DNA of 64,000 nucleotides, taken from the NCBI RefSeq assembly GCF_018881835.1, contig NZ_JACVPO010000001.1, forward strand, positions 1 through 64,000. The letters run 5' to 3'. This document shows, one piece after another, positions 32,422-41,605 of the stretch (positions are counted from its first letter, which is position 1; the number at the start of each line of letters is the position of its first letter). Source of the stretch: Polynucleobacter hallstattensis (GTDB taxonomy: Bacteria > Pseudomonadota > Gammaproteobacteria > Burkholderiales > Burkholderiaceae). The notes beneath the pieces are model-generated. The model worked only from the letters and a program-made list of their open reading frames with translations, ran no database searches and was not told the origin of the DNA. The position numbers and the translations under genes were made by a program.

Positions 32422-34173
32422 CTAACGCTTGGTGTAACCTAACCCAAGAGTTTCGACCATGACCTTGAACACCTCCGTGTTATCCATAAATCCGCGGAAT
32501 TTTTCCGATCCGGGTCCCATGGCATTGAGTACTGCATCATCCGCCGTGTGAACACCCATCTCTTGGTGTAAAGGTAGATTGCCAGTCATATGAATAGCAT
32601 CTTCTTGTAGCTGGATATATTTTGGATTAGCGACATACTTGCCAGATTCATCTTTAACTGCTGGCTTAAATGTGCCATCGAGTTTTGGATGAAGCGTCTC
32701 ATAGTGATCGGGGTAGTTTCCATAAAAGAAGGCCAAACGCTTACTTACATCAATCTGACTTGGATAACCTGCCACATTGGCTTTAGGGTAGTTTGGGTAA
32801 CCAGCCTCTGCATATACCCCAACCTTTTCTCTTAAGGGTCCTGGCTTAGCATCGTTCACCACGCCACTGATTGATCCACTATGGGTATGATCAGGGGTAA
32901 CGATGATCAAGGTATCTGGATTCTTCTTCGCAAAATCTTTTGCAATTTGTACGGCATTACTCAACATGATGGTATCAAAAGCAGCTCGTTCCCAGTCTAG
33001 TGGATGATTAAACTTATCAATCAAAGCAGCTTCAACCATCAAGAAAAAGCCGTTGGGATTTTTGGATAAAACATTGATTGCTGCTTGCGTCATCTCTGTT
33101 AAATCAGGCTGATCAGGATATTGCGCTACTGTATTTTTCTTTAAGAAAAACCGATCTAAAGATCCATCCATATTGTCCGGATGAAATACTCCAAATAGCT
33201 TTCTAGTTTCCTTAGCATTGCCTGCTGCCAATAACTCTTGTTTGTTTAAAGCGATGGAATATCCCGAAGCTCCAAATTGGGCTACCAGATTTTTATCATC
33301 CTTACGCTTGGACCCTTTAGTAGACTGCGGGTAAAAGTAAGCGGAGCCTCCACCTAAAATGACCTCCGCCCCACTAGCAAATAGTTGATCAGCAATATAT
33401 GGCTTGTCTGCGCGCCTTCTGGTGTGAGCCACCATGGCACCTGGGGTCGCATCTTGCAATTCGGCATCCGAGACAATACCAACCGACATTTTAGTTTTGC
33501 GCTTAATTAATTCAGAAATGGTTTCTACTTTAGGGTGGGACAAGTTATCCATGGCTCGTGAAACATACACCCCCATGGCATTCACTGCAGTCTTGTGACC
33601 CGTTGTATAAGCACTCATCGAGTTTGCAGAATCGGTGATGAGGGAATCAGATCCAGATGTTCCAATGAGCGCCATATTAGGCATGTCATCAAATGACAGC
33701 TTACCCTGATATTTACCTTCATCAATACCTTTAGATAAAACACGAGCTGAAGTGCGATTCGCAATCGTCATTCCATCACCAACAAAGAGGATGACATTCT
33801 TAGCCTTTCGGGGGCCACTTGCATAAACATCCCAGGAAACCTGGACACTTTCTTGACCACTCTTGGCAATGAGAGAGTATTGACCGGGCTTAGTAAGTTG
33901 AACATCTCGATAAATCAGAGAGCTTCCTTTTCCTGATTCATTTGAAATAAATACTGGCTGTGACTTGATCTGCGCTTTGATGGGTGAATTATTGAGCTGA
34001 ATATCCAAGTCCTCAAATTTGTGTTCTTGATCAAATTCAATCTTAATATCAAATGATGAGCCAACAAGAATCGAAGCCTTATTAATTGGGTATATAGCTG
34101 CAGCCTCAACCCAAATTGCCTGAAGGAGAAGAGTAATAAATAAAATTGGGTAGGCAATTTTAATAATGGGCAT
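32422..34173 (-). CDS. phoA: Alkaline phosphatase, PhoA family
   Basis: A 583-residue exported enzyme: signal peptide (residues ~1-25), an extra N-terminal beta-rich domain of about 100 residues (KAQIKSQPVFISNES, then GQYSLIAKSGQ), then the phosphatase core. Key blocks are ILFVGDGMTIANRTSARV (metal Asp133), ITDSANSMSAYTTGHKT with the serine nucleophile of the DSA motif (about S182), and the metal-binding EAALIDKFNHPLDWERA and VTPDHTHSGSISG. It hydrolyses phosphomonoesters in the periplasm. It belongs with phosphate-starvation genes nearby. It is larger than E. coli PhoA because of the N-terminal domain. Confidence 0.9.
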   Translation of the reverse strand: MPIIKIAYPILFITLLLQAIWVEAAAIYPINKASILVGSSFDIKIEFDQEHKFEDLDIQLNNSPIKAQIKSQPVFISNESGKGSSLIYRDVQLTKPGQYSLIAKSGQESVQVSWDVYASGPRKAKNVILFVGDGMTIANRTSARVLSKGIDEGKYQGKLSFDDMPNMALIGTSGSDSLITDSANSMSAYTTGHKTAVNAMGVYVSRAMDNLSHPKVETISELIKRKTKMSVGIVSDAELQDATPGAMVAHTRRRADKPYIADQLFASGAEVILGGGSAYFYPQSTKGSKRKDDKNLVAQFGASGYSIALNKQELLAAGNAKETRKLFGVFHPDNMDGSLDRFFLKKNTVAQYPDQPDLTEMTQAAINVLSKNPNGFFLMVEAALIDKFNHPLDWERAAFDTIMLSNAVQIAKDFAKKNPDTLIIVTPDHTHSGSISGVVNDAKPGPLREKVGVYAEAGYPNYPKANVAGYPSQIDVSKRLAFFYGNYPDHYETLHPKLDGTFKPAVKDESGKYVANPKYIQLQEDAIHMTGNLPLHQEMGVHTADDAVLNAMGPGSEKFRGFMDNTEVFKVMVETLGLGYTKR

Positions 34174-34221
34174 GTGTAGTTTCTTAAAGACAGAGTCAGT
34201 TATTAGTGATTACCATTTTTG

Positions 34222-34239
34222 CTGTCATTGCTATGACGC
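34222..34239 (-). promoter_or_regulatory. Weak Pho-box candidate upstream of phoA
   Basis: On the minus strand it reads GCGTCAT-AGCA-ATGACAG, with a fair first half (5 of 7) and a poor second. Read on the plus strand, CTGTCAT is perfect but the second half is an inverse. It lies 49 bp from the phoA start. It is listed because phoA is a classical Pho target, but the sequence is not decisive. Confidence 0.3.
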
Positions 34240-34263
34240 AACATAGTATCGGCAGGTCAATAC

Positions 34264-34446
34264 TTAAATTAGCTCATCGAGATTTAAGGCGTACTTTTGA
34301 TCAACCAGAAATACAGCAGCACGGTACTCACTCTTTTCATTTTTTTCATTGAAAAATTCCTGCTTGATATTCATACCATCTTGCGCATGCGTATCAAGAT
34401 TCCGTCGAAATATGGTTGATAAGTTGATATCGCTAGGTTTATTCAT
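34264..34446 (-). CDS. 60-residue hypothetical protein
   Basis: An ATG-initiated ORF encoding a hydrophilic peptide (RRNLDTHAQDGMN in the middle, then YRAAVFLVDQKYALNLDELI at the end). There is no signal or membrane segment and no strong ribosome site. It lies between phoA and a divergent outer-membrane protein gene. Its end looks like a short beta-alpha unit, but I recognise no family. It could be a real small gene or an over-call. Confidence 0.4.
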   Translation of the reverse strand: MNKPSDINLSTIFRRNLDTHAQDGMNIKQEFFNEKNEKSEYRAAVFLVDQKYALNLDELI

Positions 34447-34545
34447 GATATTTCACAATAAGTAACAGTACTTCTATCTTAAGGGGGAAATATTTCAGAT
34501 TGATTGCAATTACCACCTGATTTAACCAACCCATCGGAGTTACTT

Positions 34546-34563
34546 GTGACATCGATTTGTCAT
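34546..34563 (+). promoter_or_regulatory. Pho-box-like site upstream of an outer-membrane protein gene
   Basis: GTGACAT-CGAT-TTGTCAT matches the PhoB repeat consensus at 5 and 6 of 7 positions with the exact 4-bp spacer. A possible -10 (TACAGT, 34574-34579) follows 10 bp later. The regulated ATG is at 34604. Confidence 0.6.
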
Positions 34564-34603
34564 GTTCCGCAATTACAGTTTTAATTTTTGGCATTCCAGT
34601 TAA

Positions 34604-35434
34604 ATGCGATCGTTTGCCGTCCTCTTACTGCTGATTCCGCTTGTGTGTCAGGCATTTGAACCACTGAATACAGATGATGCCGGTACAGTGCCTAAGGGTT
34701 TAAATCAGATTGAGCAGTATTTTTTTACCACTGCCTCTCATGGTGGCGGATCAGCAAATACCGTAGATATCATTACTCCCGGGGAAGAATACTTTGGCGG
34801 GCAAGGGGCTAAGGCCTTCCCGTTTACCTATACCCGAGGGGTTACAGACAATGTAGAGCTATCCTTGGGTAGCACCTACTTTGCAGCCCCAAGGGGCAGC
34901 TTCTCACCTTTATCTAATAAGGTAATCGCCATGAAATGGCGCTTTGCTGAAAATGATCAGTGGGGCTTGGCAGTTAAACCCAGCATCACGCTGCCTGGTT
35001 CCCCGCAGCAGCAGGTTGCTGGACTGGACCTCGCACTACCAAACTATGGGGTCAATCTGATTGCTTCACGTTATTGGGATGTAGTAGAAGTTCACTTTAA
35101 TGCAATGTATAGCAAGTCTCTATACAACACGAATTACAGCATTGGTACTGGCGTTACAGAAAATAGAACTAATATCTGGTTCTTCTCTATGGCACCCGTT
35201 TGGAAGGTGGCAGATAAAGTTAGACTGGCACTGGATTTGGGCCTAACGACTAATCCACCCAGCACCGAACAATATCTGAGCAACTATGCCTTAGTTGCGG
35301 CCATCATCTCAGCAAGTGATAGCGTTGATATTGGCATCTCTTATATGAGAAGCGCTGCAAATATGGGGATCATTGCAAGCAATGCTGGCATCAATGCCTC
35401 TCGCTCAGAGATCGGGTTCACTTGGCGCTTTTAA
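34604..35434 (+). CDS. Outer-membrane beta-barrel protein (MetA-pathway/transporter-like)
   Basis: A 276-residue protein with a signal peptide (residues 1-17, ending CQA) and an opening typical of the Phenol_MetA_deg-like barrel group: FEPLNTDDAGTVPKGLNQIE. Alternating strands run to a terminal ITFTWRF-like end with C-terminal Phe, as outer-membrane barrels require. It could be a channel or a structural protein. A Pho box 41 bp upstream suggests induction at low phosphate, where a porin for phosphate esters would make sense; that role is inference. Its stop overlaps a tiny minus-strand gene. Confidence 0.72.
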   Translation: MRSFAVLLLLIPLVCQAFEPLNTDDAGTVPKGLNQIEQYFFTTASHGGGSANTVDIITPGEEYFGGQGAKAFPFTYTRGVTDNVELSLGSTYFAAPRGSFSPLSNKVIAMKWRFAENDQWGLAVKPSITLPGSPQQQVAGLDLALPNYGVNLIASRYWDVVEVHFNAMYSKSLYNTNYSIGTGVTENRTNIWFFSMAPVWKVADKVRLALDLGLTTNPPSTEQYLSNYALVAAIISASDSVDIGISYMRSAANMGIIASNAGINASRSEIGFTWRF

Positions 35435-35523
35435 CTACCCAGACGATGTTGAGTATTCCGATTGCGGTAGGCTACTCTAATTTCGCGCCAAACAATCAGT
35501 GCTTTAACAAAAAACTGCTTCAT
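35431..35523 (-). CDS. 30-residue small protein ending in HRLGS
   Basis: Minus-strand ORF with an excellent ribosome site (GGAGGA, 35528-35533) five bases before ATG. The product is basic and helical (VWREIRVAYRNRNTQHRLGS at the end). It shares style, length and the terminal H-x-LGS with the 33-residue protein at 22-123. The last 3 bases overlap the outer-membrane protein gene's stop on the opposite strand. The family is unassigned. Confidence 0.6.
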   Translation of the reverse strand: MKQFFVKALIVWREIRVAYRNRNTQHRLGS

Positions 35524-35637
35524 ACAATCCTCCACAGAGTTAATTAACAGTATTTTTATCCTATCCCCTGAGTATTTCAGACTGATGTCAAACACTTACA
35601 ATGAAGAAATATTTTTTACTATCTTAGGAAATTCATT

Positions 35638-36648
35638 TTGACTTTAATTCCTACTCTTCCCTTCCCCATTAATGGCGTTGTTTTTGCTTGGGCAATGACA
35701 GCGGATGGCAAGAATTATGAAATTCCCTTATTTGATATTGCAGATGCCTTAAACAATTCAGATTTATCAGTTTGGTTGCATCTCAATCTATCCAACTCTC
35801 AAGTACAGCGCTGGCTTAAAAACACTCCCCTCATCCCGGATCGGGTTGTGGAGATGATCGATGAAGGCGTAACTCGTAGTCGCTTAGAGAGAATTGAAAA
35901 GCTAGATGATTGCCTATTGATGGTGATGAATGATTTTGAGCAAGAGTTTGGGGATGATCTTGGTAATGGTGACTTAGGTACGCTTTGGGCCATTCTTACC
36001 CCACGACTCATGATCTCCTTGCGAAATATCCCGCTAAGAACGACTGATCGCTTACGATCTGATTTACGCTCCGGCTTACTTAATCCCCGCTCCGCAATCG
36101 AACTCTTTCATGAGTTGATTGATTTACGCGCAGAATACTTGCGTACTCTCCTGATCAATTTATCTGAAACAATGGATGACTTAGAGGAGCTTCTACTCAA
36201 AGGAAAAGAGCTTCCTGAGCATGAGTTTTTGGGCAGGATTCGAATCCAATGCAGCCGTCTGAGGCGTCAATTTTCTCCCGAACTGATTGCCTTACATCGC
36301 CTACAAAAACGCCTTCCTTACTGGTTTTCTGATGACGATAAGTTCCGCCTAAATGACGACTTAGACTTACTCTCGTTCTTGGTGCAAGAGATTTCCAATT
36401 TATATGATCGCGCTAAAGTACTGCAGGATGAGCAAGCTGCTCACGTAGCAGAATTTAATGCAAGAAATCTGCAAGTTTTGTCTGTGATGACAGTAATTTT
36501 CTTACCGATGACACTGCTAACCGGCATTATGGGTATGAATATGGAGGACCTGCCAGGCCTCAAAGAATCTTTTTATTTTGTCATGGTTCTCATGGCAATT
36601 GCTGGTGCCACTGTATATACCGCCCTTAGGGTCAGAAAAATCATTTAA
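35638..36648 (+). CDS. CorA-family divalent cation transporter, ZntB-like
   Basis: A 336-residue protein with a large N-terminal cytoplasmic domain, a long helix region, and two C-terminal membrane segments with the signature GIMGMN (YGMN/GMN motif) in TGIMGMNMEDLPG. The ending ALRVRKII fits the cytoplasmic tail. CorA transports Mg, Co or Ni; ZntB transports Zn. The arrangement fits ZntB somewhat better, but I do not separate them firmly. The start is a TTG at 35638, with no nearby ATG. The preceding CATTTTG is like that of dgkA here. Confidence 0.82.
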   Translation: MTLIPTLPFPINGVVFAWAMTADGKNYEIPLFDIADALNNSDLSVWLHLNLSNSQVQRWLKNTPLIPDRVVEMIDEGVTRSRLERIEKLDDCLLMVMNDFEQEFGDDLGNGDLGTLWAILTPRLMISLRNIPLRTTDRLRSDLRSGLLNPRSAIELFHELIDLRAEYLRTLLINLSETMDDLEELLLKGKELPEHEFLGRIRIQCSRLRRQFSPELIALHRLQKRLPYWFSDDDKFRLNDDLDLLSFLVQEISNLYDRAKVLQDEQAAHVAEFNARNLQVLSVMTVIFLPMTLLTGIMGMNMEDLPGLKESFYFVMVLMAIAGATVYTALRVRKII

Positions 36649-36834
36649 TACCGACCTACTAAATTACCTAAATAGGGGGCTGAGGGCTAGTGCCACGGTA
36701 TTCGACGGGGGGTTATTGCATGCCGAAATCTCCCCCGATCCAGAATAAAAGCCCTTCCAGATGCAAAAAAAGCAGTTTTGTCATATTACTTTGATAGCAT
36801 TTGTCCGTTCTTATTACTTTTTACCCGGATACCC

Positions 36835-37059
36835 ATGAGCGAATATAAATATGAAGATGCTGTAAAACAGCTACAAGAGTCTGGTGCTATTGGCCTACAA
36901 GACTTTAAAAATCTATCTTATGAAGACTTAAATGAGCTACTTGAGGAAATCAAGGTGTGGTGCCTGTATGCCAACGGTAAGTTAGACAAGCTACCGAAAG
37001 AGTCAAAGAAGAAAAAGGATAAGAAAGATAAGAAGGATAAGAAAGATAAGAAGGACTAA
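36835..37059 (+). CDS. 74-residue protein with Lys/Asp repeat tail
   Basis: The first ~55 residues form a compact, helical, acidic domain (SEYKYEDAVKQLQESGAIGL, then LSYEDLNELLEEIKVWCLY). The tail is KKKDKKDKK-type repeats to the stop. I start at ATG 36835, giving a soluble protein; the frame is open upstream to 36778, but that adds an unlikely hydrophobic leader. The function is unknown; a charged tail like this could bind phosphate, nucleic acid or membrane. It is followed by phoR on the opposite strand. Confidence 0.65.
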   Translation: MSEYKYEDAVKQLQESGAIGLQDFKNLSYEDLNELLEEIKVWCLYANGKLDKLPKESKKKKDKKDKKDKKDKKD

Positions 37060-37074
37060 GTAATATCTCTACCT

Positions 37075-38373
37075 TTAATCTGAAATACGCTCCTTAGGAA
37101 ATCGAAGAGTAAAGGTGCTGCCTTGTCCGGGGGCGCTACTAATAATGAGTTGGGCTTGATGGCGGTTTGCAATGTGCTTCACAATCGCCAATCCCAAGCC
37201 AGTGCCCCCAGTATCTCTAGATCGACTTCTATCCACGCGATAAAAGCGCTCAGTTAGCCTAGAGAGATGCTCAGATGCAATACCTGGCCCTGTATCAATA
37301 ACTGAAAACTCGCCTTCACCACGCTCATTGACACTCCATCGAACCTTAATTGAAGCAGTATCTGGTGTGTATCGAATAGCATTAGAGACTAGATTACCAA
37401 AGGCAGAAAGAATCTCCCGCTCCTCACCCATTAAATTATTTGGATTTGCGATCTCAAAGCTAAGGATATGATGACCTTGAGAAAGCGCCTCTGCATCATT
37501 CTTTACAAGTGCCATCAGAGTAGTAATGCTAATTTCTTGTATTGGGGCGGGCAAGGTGTTTGCCTCTAGATTGGCTAGAGTCAATAAGTCTTCCACCAAA
37601 CTCTTCATTCGCTGAGCTTGAGACATCATCATGTCAAAATATTGGCTTTGCTGGGATCTCTCTAGGTCAAGCGACTGCATGGTCTCTAAAAAACCCATCA
37701 AAACAGTAATTGGCGTTCTCATTTCATGAGAAACATTAGCCACGAAATCACGCCGCATTGCATCAGCCTTCTGCAGATCAGTTACGTCCTGTACAAGCAA
37801 GAGATGTCGTTGATCACCGAATGGGAAAATTTGCAACATCAAAGTCAGATTAGCGTTTGGTCCCATTCTCTCCATCAATAATGGATCCTCAAAGACCCTC
37901 TTATATAAATACTGGATAAATTCTGGGCGTCGTATCAGAAAATTAATCCTCTGAAGCGCATCACGCTTGAAACTTAAGCCAAAGAAACGCTCAGCAATGG
38001 CATTACACCACTCAATATGATCTTCGCTATCCAGCATCACAATGCCATTAGGAGAGGCCTGAAAAGCCTCAATGAAACGATGGTGCTGTTTTTCGATAGA
38101 GATTATTTGCTGCTTGAGATTGCGGACTAAACGCTGCAGGCGAAAAAAGATTTCCTCCCAATAGCCGCTTGGCAAAGGCATCGATTCAACGGAGTCGGAT
38201 AAAGTAAATTTTCTTAAACGAGCTAAATTGATGTAGGAATAAATCAGAGGTATTGCAAGCACAGATATTGCCGCCGCAACACCCGAAAAGGAGCCTAAAT
38301 TGGAGGATGCTATGTATGCCGCAAGAAAAGCCAGGCAAATCAGCACAATAAAGCGAGAAATAACAGATAACAT
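37075..38373 (-). CDS. phoR: Phosphate-regulon sensor histidine kinase
   Basis: A 432-residue kinase: two N-terminal membrane segments (residues ~1-50), a PAS domain (FIEAFQASPNGIVMLDSEDHIEWCNA, ~100-200), a DHp domain with DFVANVSHEMRTP (H216), and the ATPase domain (NLVSNAIRYTPD, then VIDTGPGI, RFYRVDRSRSRDTGGTGLGL). It would phosphorylate PhoB under phosphate limitation. It is the last gene of the pst-pho operon, 62 bp after phoB, matching the common betaproteobacterial order. The lack of a periplasmic sensor loop is normal for PhoR, which senses through Pst/PhoU. Confidence 0.93.
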   Translation of the reverse strand: MLSVISRFIVLICLAFLAAYIASSNLGSFSGVAAAISVLAIPLIYSYINLARLRKFTLSDSVESMPLPSGYWEEIFFRLQRLVRNLKQQIISIEKQHHRFIEAFQASPNGIVMLDSEDHIEWCNAIAERFFGLSFKRDALQRINFLIRRPEFIQYLYKRVFEDPLLMERMGPNANLTLMLQIFPFGDQRHLLLVQDVTDLQKADAMRRDFVANVSHEMRTPITVLMGFLETMQSLDLERSQQSQYFDMMMSQAQRMKSLVEDLLTLANLEANTLPAPIQEISITTLMALVKNDAEALSQGHHILSFEIANPNNLMGEEREILSAFGNLVSNAIRYTPDTASIKVRWSVNERGEGEFSVIDTGPGIASEHLSRLTERFYRVDRSRSRDTGGTGLGLAIVKHIANRHQAQLIISSAPGQGSTFTLRFPKERISD

Positions 38374-38435
38374 TCGACAATCTTAGAGCATCTGCTCCAT
38401 CAGATCCAAAACTCTAGTTTAGAGCTTGATTCTAA

Positions 38436-39149
38436 TTAGGTCTGGGTGGGCATCTTGGTAATTCGATAACCGCTTCCACGAACCGTCTCTATATAGCGAT
38501 CACAGTCCGTAGGAGATAGAGCTGCCCTTAACCTCTTAATATGAACGTCCACTGTTCGCTCCTCGATATAGACCTCATTTCCCCAGACCTTATCGAGCAA
38601 ATTTGTCCGAGAATGCACCCGTTCAGGGTTAGCCATCAAAAACTGCAATAAGCGATATTCGGTAGGCCCTAAAGGAATCGACTGAGGCTCCATATTAGGC
38701 CAAAGAGCTGTCACACGATGGGAGAGTGGATCCATTCTTAATGGGCCCACAGCCAAGGGTCCAGAGTCCTCTACTGGGGTTTGGCGACGCAGGAGCGCCT
38801 TGACCCGCGCAACCAACTCTTTAGGTGAGAATGGCTTAGTAACATAGTCATCGGCACCAGAATCTAGTCCTAAGACCTTATCCGACTCATCACTCTTGGC
38901 TGTCAGCATCAAAATGGGTAAAGAGCGGGTACGCTCATGGGATCTCAACTCTTTAGCAAATTGAACGCCTGATTTACCAGGGAGCATCCAGTCCAAGATT
39001 AAAAGAGAAGGCAACTGATCTCGCATCATATTCATAGCAAGATCAGTCTGGAGCGCCCTTTCAACTTCGTAGCCTGCATGAGTCAGGTTGATTGCAATCA
39101 GCTCAGCAATCGAAGGCTCATCCTCTACAACCAATATTCGGTGAGTCAT
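38436..39149 (-). CDS. phoB: Phosphate-regulon response regulator
   Basis: A 237-residue OmpR-type regulator. The receiver domain has the phospho-acceptor in LILDWMLPGKSG (about D53) and the DDYVTKPF lysine block. The C-terminal winged helix has LGPTEYRLLQFLMANPERVHS and VHIKRLRAALSPTDCDRYI, ending ETVRGSGYRITK. It binds Pho boxes such as those at 43762, 34546, 24571 and 23741. It is 22 bp after phoU and upstream of phoR. Confidence 0.95.
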   Translation of the reverse strand: MTHRILVVEDEPSIAELIAINLTHAGYEVERALQTDLAMNMMRDQLPSLLILDWMLPGKSGVQFAKELRSHERTRSLPILMLTAKSDESDKVLGLDSGADDYVTKPFSPKELVARVKALLRRQTPVEDSGPLAVGPLRMDPLSHRVTALWPNMEPQSIPLGPTEYRLLQFLMANPERVHSRTNLLDKVWGNEVYIEERTVDVHIKRLRAALSPTDCDRYIETVRGSGYRITKMPTQT

Positions 39150-39170
39150 GTGGGATTCCGCTTTGATGAG

Positions 39171-39878
39171 TTACGGTTTATTTGCCTCACGGACCAAATC
39201 CTCATGTGGGATGTGACGCACATCAGAGCCTTTGGCGATATAAATAACGAATTCAGCAATATTCTTTGCATGATCACCAATACGCTCAATCGCCTTAGCA
39301 ATAGTCAGCATATCTAGACCTGTTGAAATCGTATGGGGATCTTCCATCATGTATGAAATCAGCTTACGAACAAAGCCTCTAAACTCTTCATCAATTTGGC
39401 GATCTTCCTGAACTACTTCTGCAGCAGCAACCGTATCCAACCTTGCAAAAGCATCCAAGCTACGGCGCAAGAGAGAGATTGCCATCTGTCCGGATAAACG
39501 AATTTCAGCAACATTAATATTGTGAGTAGCTCCAGCTTCAATTAAGCGCTTGGTTCTCTTAGCAACGCGTTCAGCTTCATCACCGGCACGCTCTAAATTG
39601 GTGATCGCTTTAGAAACTGCCATCACTAAGCGTAGGTCTCGCGCAGTAGGCTGACGACGAGCAATTAATTCAGTACAGGCTAAGTCAATCTGGATCTCCA
39701 GATCATTTACGAGCTTTTCGTTCTGGATGACAACATTACAAGTATCAATATCCATTTGCGTGAAAGCACGCATTGCCGTTGAAATCTGGGACTCAACGAG
39801 CCCGCCCATTTCTAGCAAACGGCTAGAGAGTGAGTTTAAATCTGCATCAAATTGTGATGATAGGTGTTTATCTGGCAT
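39171..39878 (-). CDS. phoU: Phosphate transport regulator PhoU
   Basis: A 235-residue all-helical protein with the two PhoU repeats (MGGLVESQISTAMRAFTQMD, then DLEIQIDLACTELIARRQP; second repeat with MMEDPHTISTGLDMLTIAKA and ERIGDHAKNIAEFVIY). The E/D-rich metal-binding motifs are present. PhoU restrains PhoR signalling and Pst activity when phosphate is ample. It lies 12 bp after pstB in the operon. Confidence 0.94.
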   Translation of the reverse strand: MPDKHLSSQFDADLNSLSSRLLEMGGLVESQISTAMRAFTQMDIDTCNVVIQNEKLVNDLEIQIDLACTELIARRQPTARDLRLVMAVSKAITNLERAGDEAERVAKRTKRLIEAGATHNINVAEIRLSGQMAISLLRRSLDAFARLDTVAAAEVVQEDRQIDEEFRGFVRKLISYMMEDPHTISTGLDMLTIAKAIERIGDHAKNIAEFVIYIAKGSDVRHIPHEDLVREANKP

Positions 39879-39890
39879 TTATATCTCCAA

Positions 39891-40739
39891 TTAACCGAAG
39901 CGGCCGGTAATGTAGTCTTCTGTTTCTTTACGCTTAGGCTTGATGAAGATTTCATCAGTCTTACCGAACTCGATTAAGCTTCCTAGGTACATATACGCAG
40001 TGTAATCCGATACGCGAGCGGCTTGCTGCATATTATGAGTAACAATCGCAATAGTGTACTCATGCTTCAGTTCATTAATGAGCTCTTCAATCTTACCTGT
40101 AGAGATTGGATCCAAAGCAGAAGTTGGCTCATCTAGCAAAATCACGGATGGCTTAACTGCTACCCCGCGAGCAATACATAAACGCTGCTGCTGACCGCCA
40201 GACAAGGACAAGCCGCTTTGATTTAATTTATCTTTGGCTTCATTCCACAATGCAGCCTTATTCAAGGCCCACTCTACACGCTCATCCATTTCAGAGCGAG
40301 AAAGCTTCTCATAAAGACGCACACCGAACGCAATATTTTCATAAATTGACATTGGGAACGGAGTTGGCTTCTGAAAAACCATGCCAATTCTTGAGCGGAG
40401 TAAATTAAGATCCTGTCCAGGCTCTAAAGTATTCTGACCGTAGAAGTTAATCTGGCCTTCGGCACGTTGCCCAGGATAGAGGTCATACATACGGTTTAAG
40501 GTTCGGAGCAAAGTAGATTTGCCGCAACCTGAAGGACCAATGAAGGCGGTAACTTTGCCTTCTTCAATATCCAAATTAATATCCTTCAAACCCTGAAAGG
40601 AGCCGTAGAAGAAATTCAGGTCACGAACTTCTAGCGCATTTTTAGCTACTTTATCAGTAGGCATATTTGTATTGTCGTTCATTCTGTTTCCTTGACTATC
40701 GATTGTATTTAAGTCAAACATTGTTTTCATATTGGCCAT
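39891..40739 (-). CDS. pstB: Phosphate ABC transporter ATP-binding protein
   Basis: A 282-residue ABC ATPase with Walker [17 protein letters not shown]-loop [11 protein letters not shown], signature LSGGQQQR, Walker [14 protein letters not shown] and H-loop [14 protein letters not shown]. It powers PstCA. The start ATG shares a base with the pstA stop (TAATG). The first ~35 residues before the ABC core are Asn/Thr-rich and may be partly untranslated (Met20 alternative). Confidence 0.96.
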   Translation of the reverse strand: MANMKTMFDLNTIDSQGNRMNDNTNMPTDKVAKNALEVRDLNFFYGSFQGLKDINLDIEEGKVTAFIGPSGCGKSTLLRTLNRMYDLYPGQRAEGQINFYGQNTLEPGQDLNLLRSRIGMVFQKPTPFPMSIYENIAFGVRLYEKLSRSEMDERVEWALNKAALWNEAKDKLNQSGLSLSGGQQQRLCIARGVAVKPSVILLDEPTSALDPISTGKIEELINELKHEYTIAIVTHNMQQAARVSDYTAYMYLGSLIEFGKTDEIFIKPKRKETEDYITGRFG

Positions 40740-41605
40740 TAACTTTGCACTTTTTCACGGAATACTACTCGCGCCAGAATATTTAATCCCAACACGGCAA
40801 AAGTAATCAATAGAGCCGCTGCCCAGGCAAGATCAACCCAGTTGTCGTATGGGCTCATTGCAAATTGGAAAATGACTACCGGTAAATTTGCCATTGGCGC
40901 ATTCATATTAGTAGAGAAGAATTGGTTGTTTAGGGCGGTAAAAAGTAAAGGTGCAGTTTCCCCGCTCACACGAGCAAGAGCCAACAAAATCCCGGTAATA
41001 ACCCCGCTTTGAGCAGCCCGCAAGGTAATCATGAAAGCTACCTTCCATTTTGGTGTACCCAAGGCATATGCAGCCTCACGTAGACTTCCAGGAACCAAGC
41101 GCAACATATTTTCAGTAGTTCGTACCACCACTGGAATAGCAATCAGTGCCAATGCAATAGTGCCTGCCCAGCCTGAAAAATGCTTTACTTGTGCAACCAC
41201 AATGGCGTAGACAAATAAGCCGATCACAATCGACGGTGCTGAAAGCATAATATCTGTAACAAATCGAGTGATGGAAGCGATCTTACTTCTATCGCCATAC
41301 TCAGAAAGATACAAGCCAGCAAGCACCCCAATAGGCGTACTGATTAAAGTACAACTAGCCACGATCATTAAACTTCCAAGGATTGCGTTAGCCAAACCGC
41401 CGCCCTCAGATCCAGGCGCAGGAGTACTGTGCGTAAACACATCAAGATTAATTGAGGAAAATCCCTTAATAAAAAGGATGCTCAAAATCCATAAAAGAAA
41501 TGCCATTCCCAAAACCATGGCAGCAGTAGAAAGTACTAGGCCAATTTTATTTGCACGCTTACGCTTAGCAAAAATCGCAGGATTTATATTTGAGAGGCCG
41601 TTCAT
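40739..41605 (-). CDS. pstA: Phosphate ABC transporter permease
   Basis: A 288-residue integral membrane protein with six hydrophobic segments and the EAA-type loop [18 protein letters not shown]. With PstC it forms the channel for phosphate. I start at ATG 41605, which overlaps the pstC stop by 4 bp (ATGA); an upstream ATG at 41647 would overlap pstC by 46 bp and is less likely. The N-terminal ~25 residues are basic and cytoplasmic. Confidence 0.94.
   Translation of the reverse strand: MNGLSNINPAIFAKRKRANKIGLVLSTAAMVLGMAFLLWILSILFIKGFSSINLDVFTHSTPAPGSEGGGLANAILGSLMIVASCTLISTPIGVLAGLYLSEYGDRSKIASITRFVTDIMLSAPSIVIGLFVYAIVVAQVKHFSGWAGTIALALIAIPVVVRTTENMLRLVPGSLREAAYALGTPKWKVAFMITLRAAQSGVITGILLALARVSGETAPLLFTALNNQFFSTNMNAPMANLPVVIFQFAMSPYDNWVDLAWAAALLITFAVLGLNILARVVFREKVQS

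Noticed and set aside
36700..36745. GGGGGG / CCCCC inverted repeat after the CorA-like gene as a terminator or small RNA
   Set aside because: The loop is long and there is no T-run; it is left unannotated.
36778..36834. Upstream start for the Lys/Asp-tail protein
   Set aside because: It adds a hydrophobic stretch without a convincing signal peptide; ATG 36835 gives a neat soluble domain.
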